Assembly (NCBI RefSeq): GCF_026262505.1
Contig: NC_067208.1
Coordinates: 11,479,962 to 11,543,961, forward strand
Direction: 5' to 3'
Origin: Trichomonas vaginalis G3
Taxonomy: Eukaryota; Parabasalia; Trichomonadida; Trichomonadidae
DNA length: 64,000 nt
Positions 1-9,771 of this stretch are shown piece after piece (position 1 is the first letter of the stretch; each line of letters starts with the position of its first letter). The position numbers and the translations under genes were made by a program. The notes beneath the pieces were generated by a model. That model worked only from the letters and a program-made list of their open reading frames with translations. It was not told the origin of the DNA and ran no database searches.

Positions 1-533
1 GTGCAACATTTACAGCAGCTTATACGCCTATTAATGTTAAAAGTATTTGGGCACTATTTAGAAAGAAAGACAACTATTATGTTAATTTTGAGAACCCTAA
101 GTTTAAATATCTTCAGCTTTCCATGGGAGCTTATGGAAATATGCCTGCAGAACCTGAAAAATCATATGGACCTGTATTTTATGAAATGGTTGCGAACGCT
201 TGCAATACAAACAATGATATGATAGGATTTAATGAAGATGTTATGAGGTCATTGGTGGATGATGGTAGTGTGGAACATAAATGGGATAGCTATGACAACA
301 CACATTTCTTATGTGGTTTTCCAACAGAAGTGGACTTTTGCTTCCAGCAAGGTCAAACATCTACTGCTCCAATAACATACAAATTGTCTGTTAAAGGACC
401 TATTGAACTAGCAACTGAAAATGTACCAAAGCCACTTATTGGATTTATGAGGGATTGTTGCTTTGCATTCAGTAAGACAGTCAGGCATACCAATAATAAG
501 ATTGACGACTATAACTTAGCACGACGACAGTGA
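1..533 (+). CDS. Polinton major capsid protein, 3' part (left copy)
   Basis: The reading frame is open from the window edge and corresponds to the C-terminal third of the putative major capsid protein encoded whole at 45590-47164. The two are nearly identical over most of this stretch, and the last residues differ between copies. Assignment to the capsid rests on position and length in the other copy (largest structural-type gene, next to small virion-type genes), not on a motif I can read directly. The 5' part lies outside the window. Confidence 0.6.
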   Translation, partial: ATFTAAYTPINVKSIWALFRKKDNYYVNFENPKFKYLQLSMGAYGNMPAEPEKSYGPVFYEMVANACNTNNDMIGFNEDVMRSLVDDGSVEHKWDSYDNTHFLCGFPTEVDFCFQQGQTSTAPITYKLSVKGPIELATENVPKPLIGFMRDCCFAFSKTVRHTNNKIDDYNLARRQ

Positions 534-570
534 GGAATAAAGGATGAACGTTTATTTTTAAAGCTTATAA

Positions 571-1029
571 ATGAGTTCTTCATCAAGCTCTCGTGAACCT
601 TCACCATCTATGAAACAAACTTTACCAAACGATTATGGAGCACCTATTGAATATTTCTTACGAGCTGCACAATGGCAAAGAGCAGTCTCACCAAGGTTAG
701 GTGTTCCACCAGCTCCTGTCAAAAATAGCATTTGGTCAAGTCCTTATATAAGATATGGTCTCCCACTAGGTTTGCTAGCTACAGCAGGAGCAGTTATGAT
801 GTTGAAAAGAAATAAAGCAAATGTTGTAAATAATACTGAAGTAGTTGAAGTTAAACAAACTCCAACACCTTCGCCAAAACCAACGCCTTCACAAGCAAAA
901 CCTTCAATGACTCCTGAACCTATGGAAGTACAAACTCCTGTTCAAAAGTCAACTCCTAAACCGACTCCAACATTTAAACCAGAACCTACTCCTCAAATAA
1001 ATCGTAAAACTCCTGCGTTTCCTTACTGA
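571..1029 (+). CDS. Polinton Pro/Thr-rich single-pass membrane protein (left copy)
   Basis: A protein of about 152 residues. A Ser-rich N-terminus is followed by a conserved stretch around residues 15-55, one hydrophobic segment at roughly 63-80, then a long tail of Pro-Thr-Pro and Lys repeats. The ATG lies in TATAAATG, preceded by AACGTTTATTTTT (547-559), the same layout as at the right-copy homologue (45056-45559). The two proteins differ mainly in the number of short Pro-rich units, as expected for a slippage-prone repeat. A membrane-anchored virion or assembly factor is an inference from composition and its place next to the capsid gene. Family not recognised. Confidence 0.65.
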   Translation: MSSSSSSREPSPSMKQTLPNDYGAPIEYFLRAAQWQRAVSPRLGVPPAPVKNSIWSSPYIRYGLPLGLLATAGAVMMLKRNKANVVNNTEVVEVKQTPTPSPKPTPSQAKPSMTPEPMEVQTPVQKSTPKPTPTFKPEPTPQINRKTPAFPY

Positions 1030-1077
1030 AAAAATAACGTTATTTTTATTTAATATTAAAATTTTTATTTGATTGAA

Positions 1078-1314
1078 ATGACGACTAAAGTCACTGAAGC
1101 AATGAAACAAAAGTTTTTGGTAGAATACATTAAATCAGGAACTATTCCAGAAGGTTTTTACATTCATACTATGAAGGATGGTAGAGTTCAGTTTAGAAAG
1201 ATAAAGCAACCATTAGATAAAGAAGGAATTTTGAGAAAGATTAAACTTCATGAGGACAACATTGCTAAACTTAGGAAGAAGTTAGAAGAGTTGGAGAAAG
1301 GAAGAGAGTTATAA
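1078..1314 (+). CDS. Polinton small coiled-coil protein (left copy)
   Basis: A charged protein of 78 residues starting at ATG 1078 (an upstream TTG in frame is less likely). The N-terminal half is globular-looking. The C-terminal half, rich in Leu, Glu and Lys with heptad spacing, predicts a short coiled coil. Its homologue at 44770-45006 is almost the same. The upstream spacer holds the T-rich ACGTTATTTTTATT motif seen before other genes of the element. Function unknown. Confidence 0.6.
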   Translation: MTTKVTEAMKQKFLVEYIKSGTIPEGFYIHTMKDGRVQFRKIKQPLDKEGILRKIKLHEDNIAKLRKKLEELEKGREL

Positions 1315-1320
1315 AGCAAT

Positions 1321-1395
1321 GAATTCAACAGGGTGAAAAAAGAGGTGAAAAAACAGGTGAGATCTCACCACTTCACCTAAATCTATTTTTGTGCT
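1321..1395 (+). repeat. AGATCT palindromic module, GGTGA flavour
   Basis: GAATTCAACA is followed by two copies of a GGTGAAAAAA-type unit, a perfect 14-bp palindrome GGTGAGATCTCACC (1356-1369), the complement TTCACCT, then CTAAA and TATTTTTG. It can fold as a hairpin with an outer AGGTGAA/TTCACCT stem. The same position in the right-hand Polinton (44706-44755) carries the other flavour, with GGTAGA/GGTTAGA units. It lies between the coiled-coil and acidic protein genes. Confidence 0.7.
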
Positions 1396-1466
1396 ATGTT
1401 TTCATACGTGTGAGGGTGGTGATATCATTAATTTTTAAGTTTATTTTTAAGTTTATTTTTATATAA

Positions 1467-1787
1467 ATGACGAAAACTATTGAGATAACAAACTACAACG
1501 GTCATGAGTTCAAGAATTTGTTCTTCGTTCCTCGTGAAAATACATTCTATCAGATACGAGGGAGAAAGGGTAAAGTTAGTTTGAGCGTTTATGACTACAA
1601 GCATAATGGAAAGTTTATACAAGCATATGATACAAACGATAAGCGTGTTTCATTAGCTTTGTCAAAACTTACAGGTATAAACTATGACAGTGATTTTGAC
1701 CTATATGAAGAAGAAAGTGAGTCAGAAGATTATGAGCTGTTATATGAAGCACAGCAATGGGAGGAGTTGCAATACTTTTGTAAGTGA
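1467..1787 (+). CDS. Polinton small acidic protein (left copy)
   Basis: A protein of 106 residues with a basic, beta-rich N-terminal part and an acidic tail of Glu, Asp and Ser ending in a Trp-Glu-Glu-Leu-Gln-Tyr segment. The homologue at 44308-44634 is close, with most differences in the acidic region. The ATG is in TATAAATGACG, preceded by two TTTATTTTT blocks (about 1440-1460). It is the last gene before the terminal sequence. Function unknown. Confidence 0.62.
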   Translation: MTKTIEITNYNGHEFKNLFFVPRENTFYQIRGRKGKVSLSVYDYKHNGKFIQAYDTNDKRVSLALSKLTGINYDSDFDLYEEESESEDYELLYEAQQWEELQYFCK

Positions 1788-1799
1788 GAACGTTTATTT

Positions 1800-1999
1800 T
1801 TTTACATTAGTGAGGTGAAGTGGTTTGTGAAAACGTTAGTGAGGTGAAGTCGTTAGTGGCTTTGTAAATATTTAAGGTTAAGTTGGTGTTGTCGTTTGTG
1901 TTGTAAAATATACGTTAACGGTTTCGTAAAGTGTCAAATTCACATATAATGGGTAAGGAGGCGCGCAGTGCCTCCGTACCCATGATATGTATACTAACT
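1800..1999. repeat. Polinton terminal sequence (left copy)
   Basis: Non-coding sequence shared with 44103-44302 of the other Polinton, in inverse orientation, including the AGTGAGGTGAAGT-type repeats and the block around 1905-1999 with the GTGCCTC motif. The outermost bases read TATACTAACT. Whether this is the terminal inverted repeat proper needs the other end of either element, which is not in the window. Confidence 0.75.
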
Positions 2000-4900
2000 T
2001 TCCCCTCTTCCAAATTGGAAGTTTCTTCCACATTTCAGATGGGCTATAGTGAATTTGTTTTCTATTCACATAATGAGTTGGTAATGCTAGATGAGGTTTA
2101 GCATTATAGTACTCAACCCATTGTTGAATCTTTGCCCATGACAACTCTCTGCTCTCTATGTTAGGCCACAAGCGCTCGATTTTCCCATTTTGGTATGGGC
2201 AATGGGGGACAATATATACATTATTGATCCCCCGAACCCTCATAGCCTTTAGGAACTCGCCTTTATTCTCGCCGCCATTATCGGACCAAATTGTATGTGG
2301 TGGTCCATAACGGGCTATTGCTCTCTTAATTACTTTCACTGTTTGGCTAGCATGTTTTGACGAAAGATGCTGCCATTCTATGATGAGCCTTGTGCAGTCA
2401 TCAATCACAGCATAATGAATCTGACTTCTCTTTTTGCCAAGAAAGTGGATATCAACGTGCCATATTTGGTTAGGAAAGGCAGCTAAGTATCTTGTCTTTC
2501 CTTTTGGCCGATAGGGTCCCCTTGGACGTGCCAAACCTAGCTCTCTAAAAGCTGTGGAAGAGGGTTTGTAAGATATTTAATGTTCCTCAGCTCAGATGGA
2601 AATGATAATGGAGACTCTTCAATCATAAGTCCGGAAGGAATTGTGGAAGAAATTTGATTCGGGGGCTTAAAACGTTCAATAGCGGAGAACCATGCTTGGG
2701 TAGGCGTTGGCTGTGGAACAATACCCGTCTTCATGTCCAAAAATGCCTCAAAATGAGATTTGGCATATTCGATATCTTTATTTATTTGGTTATAGGCGGA
2801 GATTATTCCAAGGTGGCCATGCTGCTCAATTAGGTTTCTAATAGTTACATTAAGATCTTTTGGTACATTAACTTTGGGTCTCCCGCGCTTAAGGGGAATA
2901 GACACAGATGGGTGAGGCTGAGGCTGAGTATTGGCAGAGAGCTGTTGCTGTGGGGGAGTGTTGGCAGAGAGTTGTTGCTGTGCCGAGGTGTTGGCAGAGA
3001 GCTGGCGTTGAAGAGGAGTGTTGGCAGAGAGTTGTTGCTGTGGAAGAGTGTTAGCAGAGAGTTGTTGCTGTGCCGAGGTGTTGGCAGAGAGCTGGCGTTG
3101 AAGATGAGTATTGGCAGAGAGTTGGCGTTGAAGAGGAGTGTTGGCAGAGAGTTGTTGCTGTGGAAGAGTGTTGGCAGAGAGCTGGCGTTGAAGAGGAGTG
3201 TTGGCAGAGAGCTGGCGTTGTGGAAGAGTGTTGGCAGAGAGCTGGCGTTGAAGAGGAGTGTTGGCAGAGAGCTGGCGTTGTGGAAGAGTGTTGGCAGAGA
3301 GTTGTTGCTGTGCCGAGGTGTTGGCAGAGAGCTGGCGTTGAAGAGGAGTGTTGGCAGAGAGTTGTTGCTGTGGAAGAGTGTTGGCAGAGAGCTGGCGTTG
3401 AAGATGAGTATTGGCAGAGAGCTGGCGTTGAAGAGGAGTGTTGGCAGAGAGTTGTTGCTGTGGAAGAGAGTTGGCAGAGAGCTGTTGCTGTGCCGAGGTG
3501 TTGGCAGATAGCTGGCGCTGAAGAGGGGTGTTGGCAGAGAGCTGGAATTGTGTCTGGGTGTTGGCAGAGAGTTGTTGCTGTGGAAGAGAGTTGGCAGAGA
3601 GCTGGCGTTGTGGGGGAGTGTTGGCAGAGAGTTGTTGCTGTGGAAGAGTGTTGGCAGAGAGCTGGCGTTGTGTCTGGGTGTTAGCAGAGAGTTGTTGCTG
3701 TGCCGAAGTGTTGGCAGATAGCTGGCGTTGAAGATGAGTTTTGGCAGAGAACTGGAGTTGTGTCTGGGTGTTGGCAGAGAGTTGTTGCTGTGGAAGAGAG
3801 TTGGCAGAGAGCTGGCGTTGTGGGGGGTGTTGGCAGAGAGTTGTTGCTGTGCCGAGGTGTTGGCAGAGAACTGGAGTTGTGTCTGGGTGTTGGCAGAGAG
3901 TTGTTGCTGTGGAAGAGAGTTGGCAGAGAGCTGGCGTTGTGTCTGGGTGTTGGCAGAGAGTTGTTGCTGTGCCGAGGTGTTGGCAGATAGCTGGCGCTGA
4001 AGAGGGGTGTTGGCAGAGAGCTGGAATTGTGTCTGGGTGTTGGCAGAGAGTTGTTGCTGTGGAAGAGAGTTGGCAGAGAGCTGGCGTTGTGGGGGAGTGT
4101 TGGCAGAGAGTTGTTGCTGTGGAAGAGTGTTGGCAGAGAGCTGGCGTTGTGTCTGGGTGTTAGCAGAGAGTTGTTGCTGTGCCGAAGTGTTGGCAGATAG
4201 CTGGCGTTGAAGATGAGTTTTGGCAGAGAACTGGAGTTGTGTCTGGGTGTTGGCAGAGAGTTGTTGCTGTGGAAGAGAGTTGGCAGAGAGCTGGCGTTGT
4301 GGGGGGTGTTAGCAGAGAGTTGTTGCTGTGCCGAAGTGTTGGCAGATAGCTGGCGTTGAAGATGAGTTTTGGCAGAGAACTGGAGTTGTGTCTGGGTGTT
4401 GGCAGAGAGTTGTTGCTGTGGAAGAGAGTTGGCAGAGAGCTGGCGTTGTGGGGGGTGTTGGCAGAGAGTTGTTGCTGCGCCGAGGTGTTGGCAGAGAGTT
4501 GTTGCTGTGGAAGAGAGTTGGCAGAGAGCTGGCGTTGTGGGGGGTGTTGGCAGAGAGTTGTTGCTGTGCCGAGGTGTTGGCAGAGAGTTGTTGCTGTGGA
4601 AGAGAGTTGGCAGAGAGCTGGCGTTGTGGGGGAGAGTTGGCAGAGAGCTGGCGTTGTGGGGGAGTGCTGGCAGAGAGTTGTGGCTGTGGGGGAGTGTTGG
4701 TACTGCTGGCTAATGAAAGCTGGCGTTGAAGAGGAGCGTTGGCAGAGAGCTAGCGTTGTGGGTGTGTTGGCAGAGAGTTGTTGCTGTGGAAGAGAGTTGG
4801 CAGAGAGCTGGCGTTGTGTCTGGGTGTTGGCAGAGAGTTATTGCTGTGCCGAGGTGTTGGTAGAGAGCTGGCGTTGAAGATGAGTGTTGGCAGAGAGTTG

Positions 4901-6126
4901 TTGCTGTGGAAGAGAGTTGGCAGAGAGCTGGCGTTGTGGGTGTGTTGGCAGAGAGTTGTTGCTGTGGAAGAGAGTTGGCAGAGAGCTGGAGTTGTGTCTG
5001 GGTGTTGGCAGAGAGTTGTTGCTGCGCCGAGGTGTTGGCAGAGAGTTGTTGCTGTGGAAGAGAGTTGGCAGAGAGCTGGCGTTGTGGGGGAGAGTTGGCA
5101 GAGAGCTGGCGTTGTGGGGGAGTGCTGGCAGAGAGTTGTGGCTGTGGGGGAGTGTTGGTACTGCTGGCTAATGAAAGCTGGCGTTGAAGAGGAGCGTTGG
5201 CAGAGAGCTAGCGTTGTGGGTGTGTTGGCAGAGAGTTGTTGCTGTGGAAGAGAGTTGGCAGAGAGCTGGCGTTGTGTCTGGGTGTTGGCAGAGAGTTATT
5301 GCTGTGCCGAGGTGTTGGTAGAGAGCTGGCGTTGAAGATGAGTGTTGGCAGAGAGTTGTTGCTGTGGAAGAGAGTTGGCAGAGAGCTGGAGTTGTGTCTG
5401 GGTGTTGGCAGAGAGTTGTTGCTGCGCCGAGGTGTTGGCAGAGAGTTGTTGCTGTGGAAGAGAGTTGGCAGAGAGCTGGCGTTGTGGGGGAGAGTTGGCA
5501 GAGAGCTGGCGTTGTGGGGGAGTGCTGGCAGAGAGTTGTGGCTGTGGGGGAGTGTTGGTACTGCTGGCTAATGAAAGCTGGCGTTGAAGAGGAGCGTTGG
5601 CAGAGAGCTAGCGTTGTGGCGGGGTGTTGGCAGAAAGTGGGCTTTGTAGAGGAGCGTTGGCTGTTGAGAGCTGTTGCTGTGGAACAGAGTTGGTAGTGCT
5701 GGCTGATGAAAGCTGGCGTTGTAGAGGAGTGCTGGCTGATGAAAGCTGGCGTTGTAGAGGAGTGCTGGCTGATGAGGGTTCTTCCTGTATACGAGAGTCG
5801 TTTGAACTTTGTAATATCAAATAATCGGTAAGGAGAGTGTCATCTCTGTGTTTCAAAATGGATGAACACTCGTAGAGTCGATTATTATATTTAATGTAGA
5901 AAGTAGTAAACTCTTGAAGTTTGTATGTATGATGTAAGTACTCTTCAATAGTAATTAGTCTATTACATAAGAGAGCTTTGTAAAATATTATCTTGTTAAT
6001 TGATGAACGAATAGTGTTGTTGACTAATGGAACATTTGTGAGAACAATAGCTAACGGTGTGCGCATTTGAATCTGTGCTAGAGCTGTTTCAAGCCAAGCT
6101 GAATCAACTAAGGTGTACAAATTCAT
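2000..6126 (-). pseudogene. DDE transposase gene (IS481EU/IS3EU-like) with internal minisatellite
   Basis: Read on the minus strand from ATG 6126. A unique N-terminal region of about 110 residues is followed by a very long tract of 10-residue units (consensus QLSANTPLQR), an AT-hook-like KRGRPKV (about 2880-2900), a helix-turn-helix-like region, then an rve-type catalytic core: Asp in WHVDIHF (about 2455), Asp in SDNGGENKGEF (about 2280), and Glu in YQNGKIER (about 2172) 34 residues later. The repeat tract is in frame with both flanks, so one gene is likely. It is dead: there is a frame change near 2535, a stop in the tract near 5608, and several one-base run-length changes. The C-terminus is cut at 1999 by the Polinton. 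The fold is that of DNA transposons reported from T. vaginalis (IS481EU) or IS3EU; I cannot tell which. Confidence 0.72.
2926..5640. repeat. 30-bp minisatellite, about 90 copies
   Basis: Consensus on the plus strand is near GTGTTGGCAGAGAGYTG plus 13 variable bases such as KYGYTGTGGAAGA. The unit length is a multiple of three, so the minus strand reads as a 10-residue repeat in the transposase frame. Variants are shuffled, and larger blocks are duplicated: about 204 bases at 3528 recur at 4007, and the block ending in GTACTGCTGGCTAATGAAAGC occurs near 4700, 5160 and 5560. Some damaged units are themselves duplicated, so expansion continued after the gene was lost. Confidence 0.95.
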
Positions 6127-6245
6127 TTTAAACAAATTTGAAATGAAATAATTTGTGAGAATTTGAGAATAATTTAATTATTTCAGAAGTCTATATTGAA
6201 AAAATATTCTTAACAAAATTAATTTAAATGGTTCAGAAAATAATT

Positions 6246-6414
6246 TCTCGGCGCCATATAGAGAACTAGAGTCTGCGAGGTACTGATTCTATCTATGTAC
6301 CTCGCAGACCCTAGTTCTCAGCCAAAATGGCTAAAAATTGCTCGCAGTTGTTTGCCATGTAAACTGTCACTTTTTGAGGAGATTTGACATTCTGTCAAAT
6401 CTCCTTTTTTCGTA
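6246..6414. mobile_element. Fragment of hairpin-array element
   Basis: A hairpin at about 6251-6318 (ACTAGAGTCTGCGAGGTAC with its complement) resembles the one at 36753-36802. The right end, TTTGCCATGTAAACTGTCAC then a GAGATTTGAC hairpin and TTTTTTCG, matches the end of the complete element at 36056-37139. Only one terminal part is present. The end lies inside the last codons of the surface-protein gene. Confidence 0.7.
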
Positions 6415-6968
6415 TATAAGAGAATGAAGAAGTTCCTCCACTTAAGTCGCGTGCTTCAACAATCATATCTGTAATGCCATCAACACGTGGAAGTTTAACT
6501 GTTAAAACAACCGATTTGAATTCTTCAGTTGATTCCACTCTATCGATTTCTTCAAATTTATTCGAATAATTGAATCTTCCCATGAATACAGCTGTTCCAC
6601 CTCCTGCTTTACGAACTCGCAATTTGATTGTTAATGATTCATACCAACGATGAATCAATGTTTCGTCATAGCTATCAACAATGATTTCTGGAGCTGCATT
6701 TGAATTTGAAATTGTGAATGTGTGTTCAATTACATTCGATTTAAGAGAATATTTATCAACTGCATACAACTTAAGAGTATGTAATCCTTCTGATAATAAT
6801 ATTCCCAATGGAACTTGTCCTTGGAAAACATAGGATTTTCCATTAAATATCAGGTTATTTGAAATTGTTTTTTCTTGAAGTTCATCTAACTTATAATAAA
6901 CTGATGCCCATCCATCATCCAATACTTTATAATCAATATCAATGTGATCATTCTTATAATATGTATCC
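6395..6968 (-). pseudogene. Ig-like repeat surface protein, 3' segment
   Basis: This encodes about 190 residues that continue the protein of 7763-9771 once the TTAA element between them is removed: joining at TTAA reads ...LINALKD|TYYKNDHIDIDY... in frame. It holds the last repeat unit or units of the large protein (beta-strand-rich, with motifs such as APEIIVDSY and LTVKLP). The final codons run into the hairpin-element fragment, so the native C-terminus, which might have carried a membrane anchor, is missing. Without its 5' part this segment probably makes no product. Confidence 0.7.
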
Positions 6969-7762
6969 TTAAGGAGTAGGGGTAATTTTAGCTAAAAGTG
7001 ACACACCCGTGAAGGGTGTGATTACCGATCGGTAATTTCGACAGTTTAGAATTTAAAATTTTTTATGGAACTGTTGCGAGTTTCATAAAGAATTTAAGGA
7101 ATATAAGCAAAGATTTGAATCAAAATCTTAGACCTAAGCCGCTCGATTCGCTCGCGGCTTCCGCGAATTACAGATCAGCAAAGATTTGAATCAAAATCTT
7201 CGAACTAAGCCGATCGCTTCGCTCGCGGCTTTCTTTATTATTTTAAATTTGCATATTTCCATCAAAAGTTCATAAGGTAAAAAATTTCGTTTATTTTTAC
7301 TAAGAAAAAAAAGGTTTTTGATAATAAATTTATTTTATTTCGAAAAAGTAGCAATAATCGTAAAAGGGTATTGATAGGCTTGCTAAAGTAACTAATTTTA
7401 GCTGTCAAATACTTTTGTATTTTGAAGTAAATTAGTATAAATTTGTTTTTACTTTTATTTCGAAAAAGTAACAATAATCGTAAAAGGGTATTGATAGGCT
7501 TGCTAAAGTAACTAATTTTAGCTGTCAAATACTTTTGTATTTTGAAGTAAATTAGTATAAATTTGATATTATTTTAACTCCCTTTGAAAACCTCAATTTT
7601 CCATACAGAGGGAACGGGAATAGCATCCAATATTCCCTGAGAATGGTTGCGCATTCTCAGTTCCCTCTATATTTCGAACGAAGCTCTCATCGGTCTTTTT
7701 TTTAATACTAAACGTTTTTCCCATGTCACTTTTAGCTAAAATTTGGGTTTGCCTATCCTTAA
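6969..7762. mobile_element. 794-bp non-coding element bordered by TTAA
   Basis: The ends are TTAAGGAGTAGGGG and, inverted, TTAAGGATAGGC. After a short mismatch both continue as AATTTTAGCTAAAAGTGACA, giving a terminal inverted repeat of about 35 bp. Keeping one TTAA restores the host frame exactly, so TTAA is the duplicated target. Inside are a GATCGGTAATT palindrome, two direct copies of a 45-55 bp block containing GCTCGCGGCTT, a 120-bp tandem duplication, and a long imperfect hairpin at 7605-7665. There is no gene. A TTAA target fits piggyBac-like transposition, but the ends begin with GG, not the usual CCY. Confidence 0.85.
7332..7570. repeat. 120-bp tandem duplication
   Basis: Two nearly identical copies, each starting with TTTTATTTCGAAAAAGTA and ending with TTAGTATAAATTTG, stand head to tail inside the 794-bp element. 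The short minus-strand reading frame across them is only an effect of the repeat. Confidence 0.9.
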
Positions 7763-9771
7763 GTGCATTGATCAATGTAATCTCAGGGGGAGCATTGATT
7801 ATAAAATAAGATGAAATTTTAGAATAAACTTTGTTCTCAATTTGGAAGTAAATTTCGTATGGAACATTTCTGGAACTTCCTGAATTATTAACAACAATTG
7901 TAAAATCGTTTGAAATGTAATTATTGCCAATTGTAACTGTTCCAATTAATTCTGGTGGATTGTTATCGTATTTGAAGATGACATTGAGATTTGTACCAAT
8001 AGAAAAATCAACACCATAACCAACAATTGTAATAGTGTCATTAACTTTGTAATTAGATGATGGTGGAATTCTAAATAGCATTGCTGGAGATTGATACACA
8101 CCAAAATCAAATGTATATGGCCTTGAATAAACTCCTTCTGAGTTCAATGCATTCATAGTGATATTATGAGCACCATTGACTTTGATTGATGGAATTTCAA
8201 CTTCATATGTTTTCTCAGTACCATCTGAAATGTAATTTGCATAGCTTGTATAAGTTTCTTCGTTATCGAATTTGTAAAGTAATTGAACTCTGTTATTGAC
8301 ATTACTATCCATTACTTTTGCTGTCAACTTGAGATAATCACTAAACCTTTTGGCTTGATCAGATGGCAATCCATCTTGAATATGACTAATAACTGTTAAT
8401 ACTGGTGTTGATTTGGAGGCACTGTAATGAATGGTTTTGGTAATGAAATTAGATATTGCATTAAATTTATCTTTGGAATAAACTTTAAGATCAAAAGTCT
8501 TATCCTCGCTAGAGTCAATTGTGTAATAAAATACTTTATTAACGATGCTTCCATATGACTCAATATTTTTGAAAATTTCAACTTCATTTTGAGTATCAGT
8601 TGTTAAATAAACTGTTGCTTCTTTGTTATCATATATTCCAAGATTAATCTCTATTGAAGCTGGTTTGTAATAATATTCATCAATCATCTTATTGAGAATC
8701 AAAACTGGAGGTGCATTTATTTCGATATAATGGCTGTAGTAATTTGTTGAAATTGCACCTTGACTATCTCTGCCAACTAAGACTAGATAATGATCGGATA
8801 AAGAATTGGGAATTGTTATATCAAATGAAAATATAGTGGAATTCATTGTTTCTGTGATTGTTGTATCTGTTGCATATTGCTCGTTTTCATTGTCAAGGCT
8901 ATAATAAACTTTGATATGATATCCTTGAATATGGTCATAAACAACCGCCTGAACCGTTACTGTTTCATTTGGCTCATAATATCGTTTGTATGGAGAAACA
9001 ACATCAACACCGGGTTCTCTCCTCACATCAAAATCAAGTTTTATGATGCTAGATGTTGACGATGTTTGATCAAACGCTTTGATTCTAATTGAATGTTTAC
9101 CATTTGATTGCGGAACTTTTATAAAACCAGAAAAATCTTGATGAAAACCATTTCCTGGGAAATGTGTAAGTTCAGAATATTGATCATTATCCACTGTGTA
9201 ATGAATAAATATGATATCTCCTCGATCGATATCTTGGACTTTACCTGTGATGTAAATGCTCTCTGAGAAATGATACAATTTCTTTGCAAGAGAATTAACA
9301 TTCAGAGTTGGTGCATGTGATCTTGTTAATGTGAAATCTTTCTGAAGGATGTTTGATTTTGATCCATACTCATCAATAATTTGAATGCTTATTGTATGCT
9401 CAACAAAATCAAGGGCATCAGGGATACTTGCCTGTGCCTGAATAACATGAGGTACACTGTAATTCATATTTATGTAATCGGTAATAAAACAGTAATTTTC
9501 TCCATGAGAATGTTCATCATAGCAATATCTGACTTTTGCCCTCGTATCATCTGTTACCAATAATTCCAGATTAATATACTCACCTAATGCATATTGCTCC
9601 TTGAAGTTCAACCAATCATTAATCACAGGAGCTTTATCCACATAAATACTAAAATACTTGTTATGACTCCATTCATTCTTTGTACTTTTTGCAAGAATCC
9701 AAAAAGAATGAACACAAGAATAAGAGGGTACAATAAAAGAGAAATTTAAATCATTTGATCTATAATCATCA
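7763..9771 (-). pseudogene. Ig-like repeat surface protein, middle segment
   Basis: About 670 residues, open without interruption from the element border at 9771 down to the next at 7763. It has roughly six repeats of about 100 residues. Each carries a linker such as NAPPVL or NAPPEIT, a YYEPNETVTVQ-type strand, a Y-x-D-N strand, an ITIPN strand and a D-x-x-G-x-x-S turn. This is the pattern of tandem Ig-like or cadherin-like beta-sandwiches on an extracellular protein. No catalytic or membrane segment is seen. Upstream it joins, in frame through TTAA, to the inverted piece at 12422-12594. Confidence 0.75.

Larger units (their letters stand above)
1..1999. mobile_element. Polinton/Maverick, terminal part of left copy
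   Basis: This is the end of a Polinton that continues beyond the left edge of the window. It carries the same gene order as the right-hand copy at 44103-47164, in the opposite orientation: major capsid 3' end, Pro/Thr-rich protein, small coiled-coil protein, small acidic protein, then non-coding terminal sequence. The right border is set by alignment with the other copy: similarity stops at the outer motif TATACTAACT (1990-1999), the inverse of AGTTAGTATA at 44103. Proteins of the two copies are nearly identical, so both insertions look recent. It sits inside a transposase gene. Whether the whole copy is intact cannot be judged from here. Confidence 0.88.

Noticed and set aside
1878-1999. C-terminal tail of the transposase reading into 1878
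   Set aside because: These codons are Polinton terminal sequence, shared with 44103-44230, not transposase.
2000-2905. Polinton or LTR-element integrase
   Set aside because: It differs from the Polinton integrase at 56890, has an AT-hook and helix-turn-helix context, no capsid, polymerase or LTR neighbours, and fits IS481EU/IS3EU-type DNA transposons better.
2912-5696. Many long plus-strand reading frames across the 30-bp repeat
   Set aside because: The unit length is divisible by three and nearly stop-free, so frames open by default. The products are Cys/Trp/Glu-Leu repeats without any folded part, whereas the minus strand links to transposase sequence at both ends.
7262-7528. 88-codon minus-strand gene
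   Set aside because: It runs across the 120-bp tandem duplication inside a non-coding element and repeats the same peptide twice.
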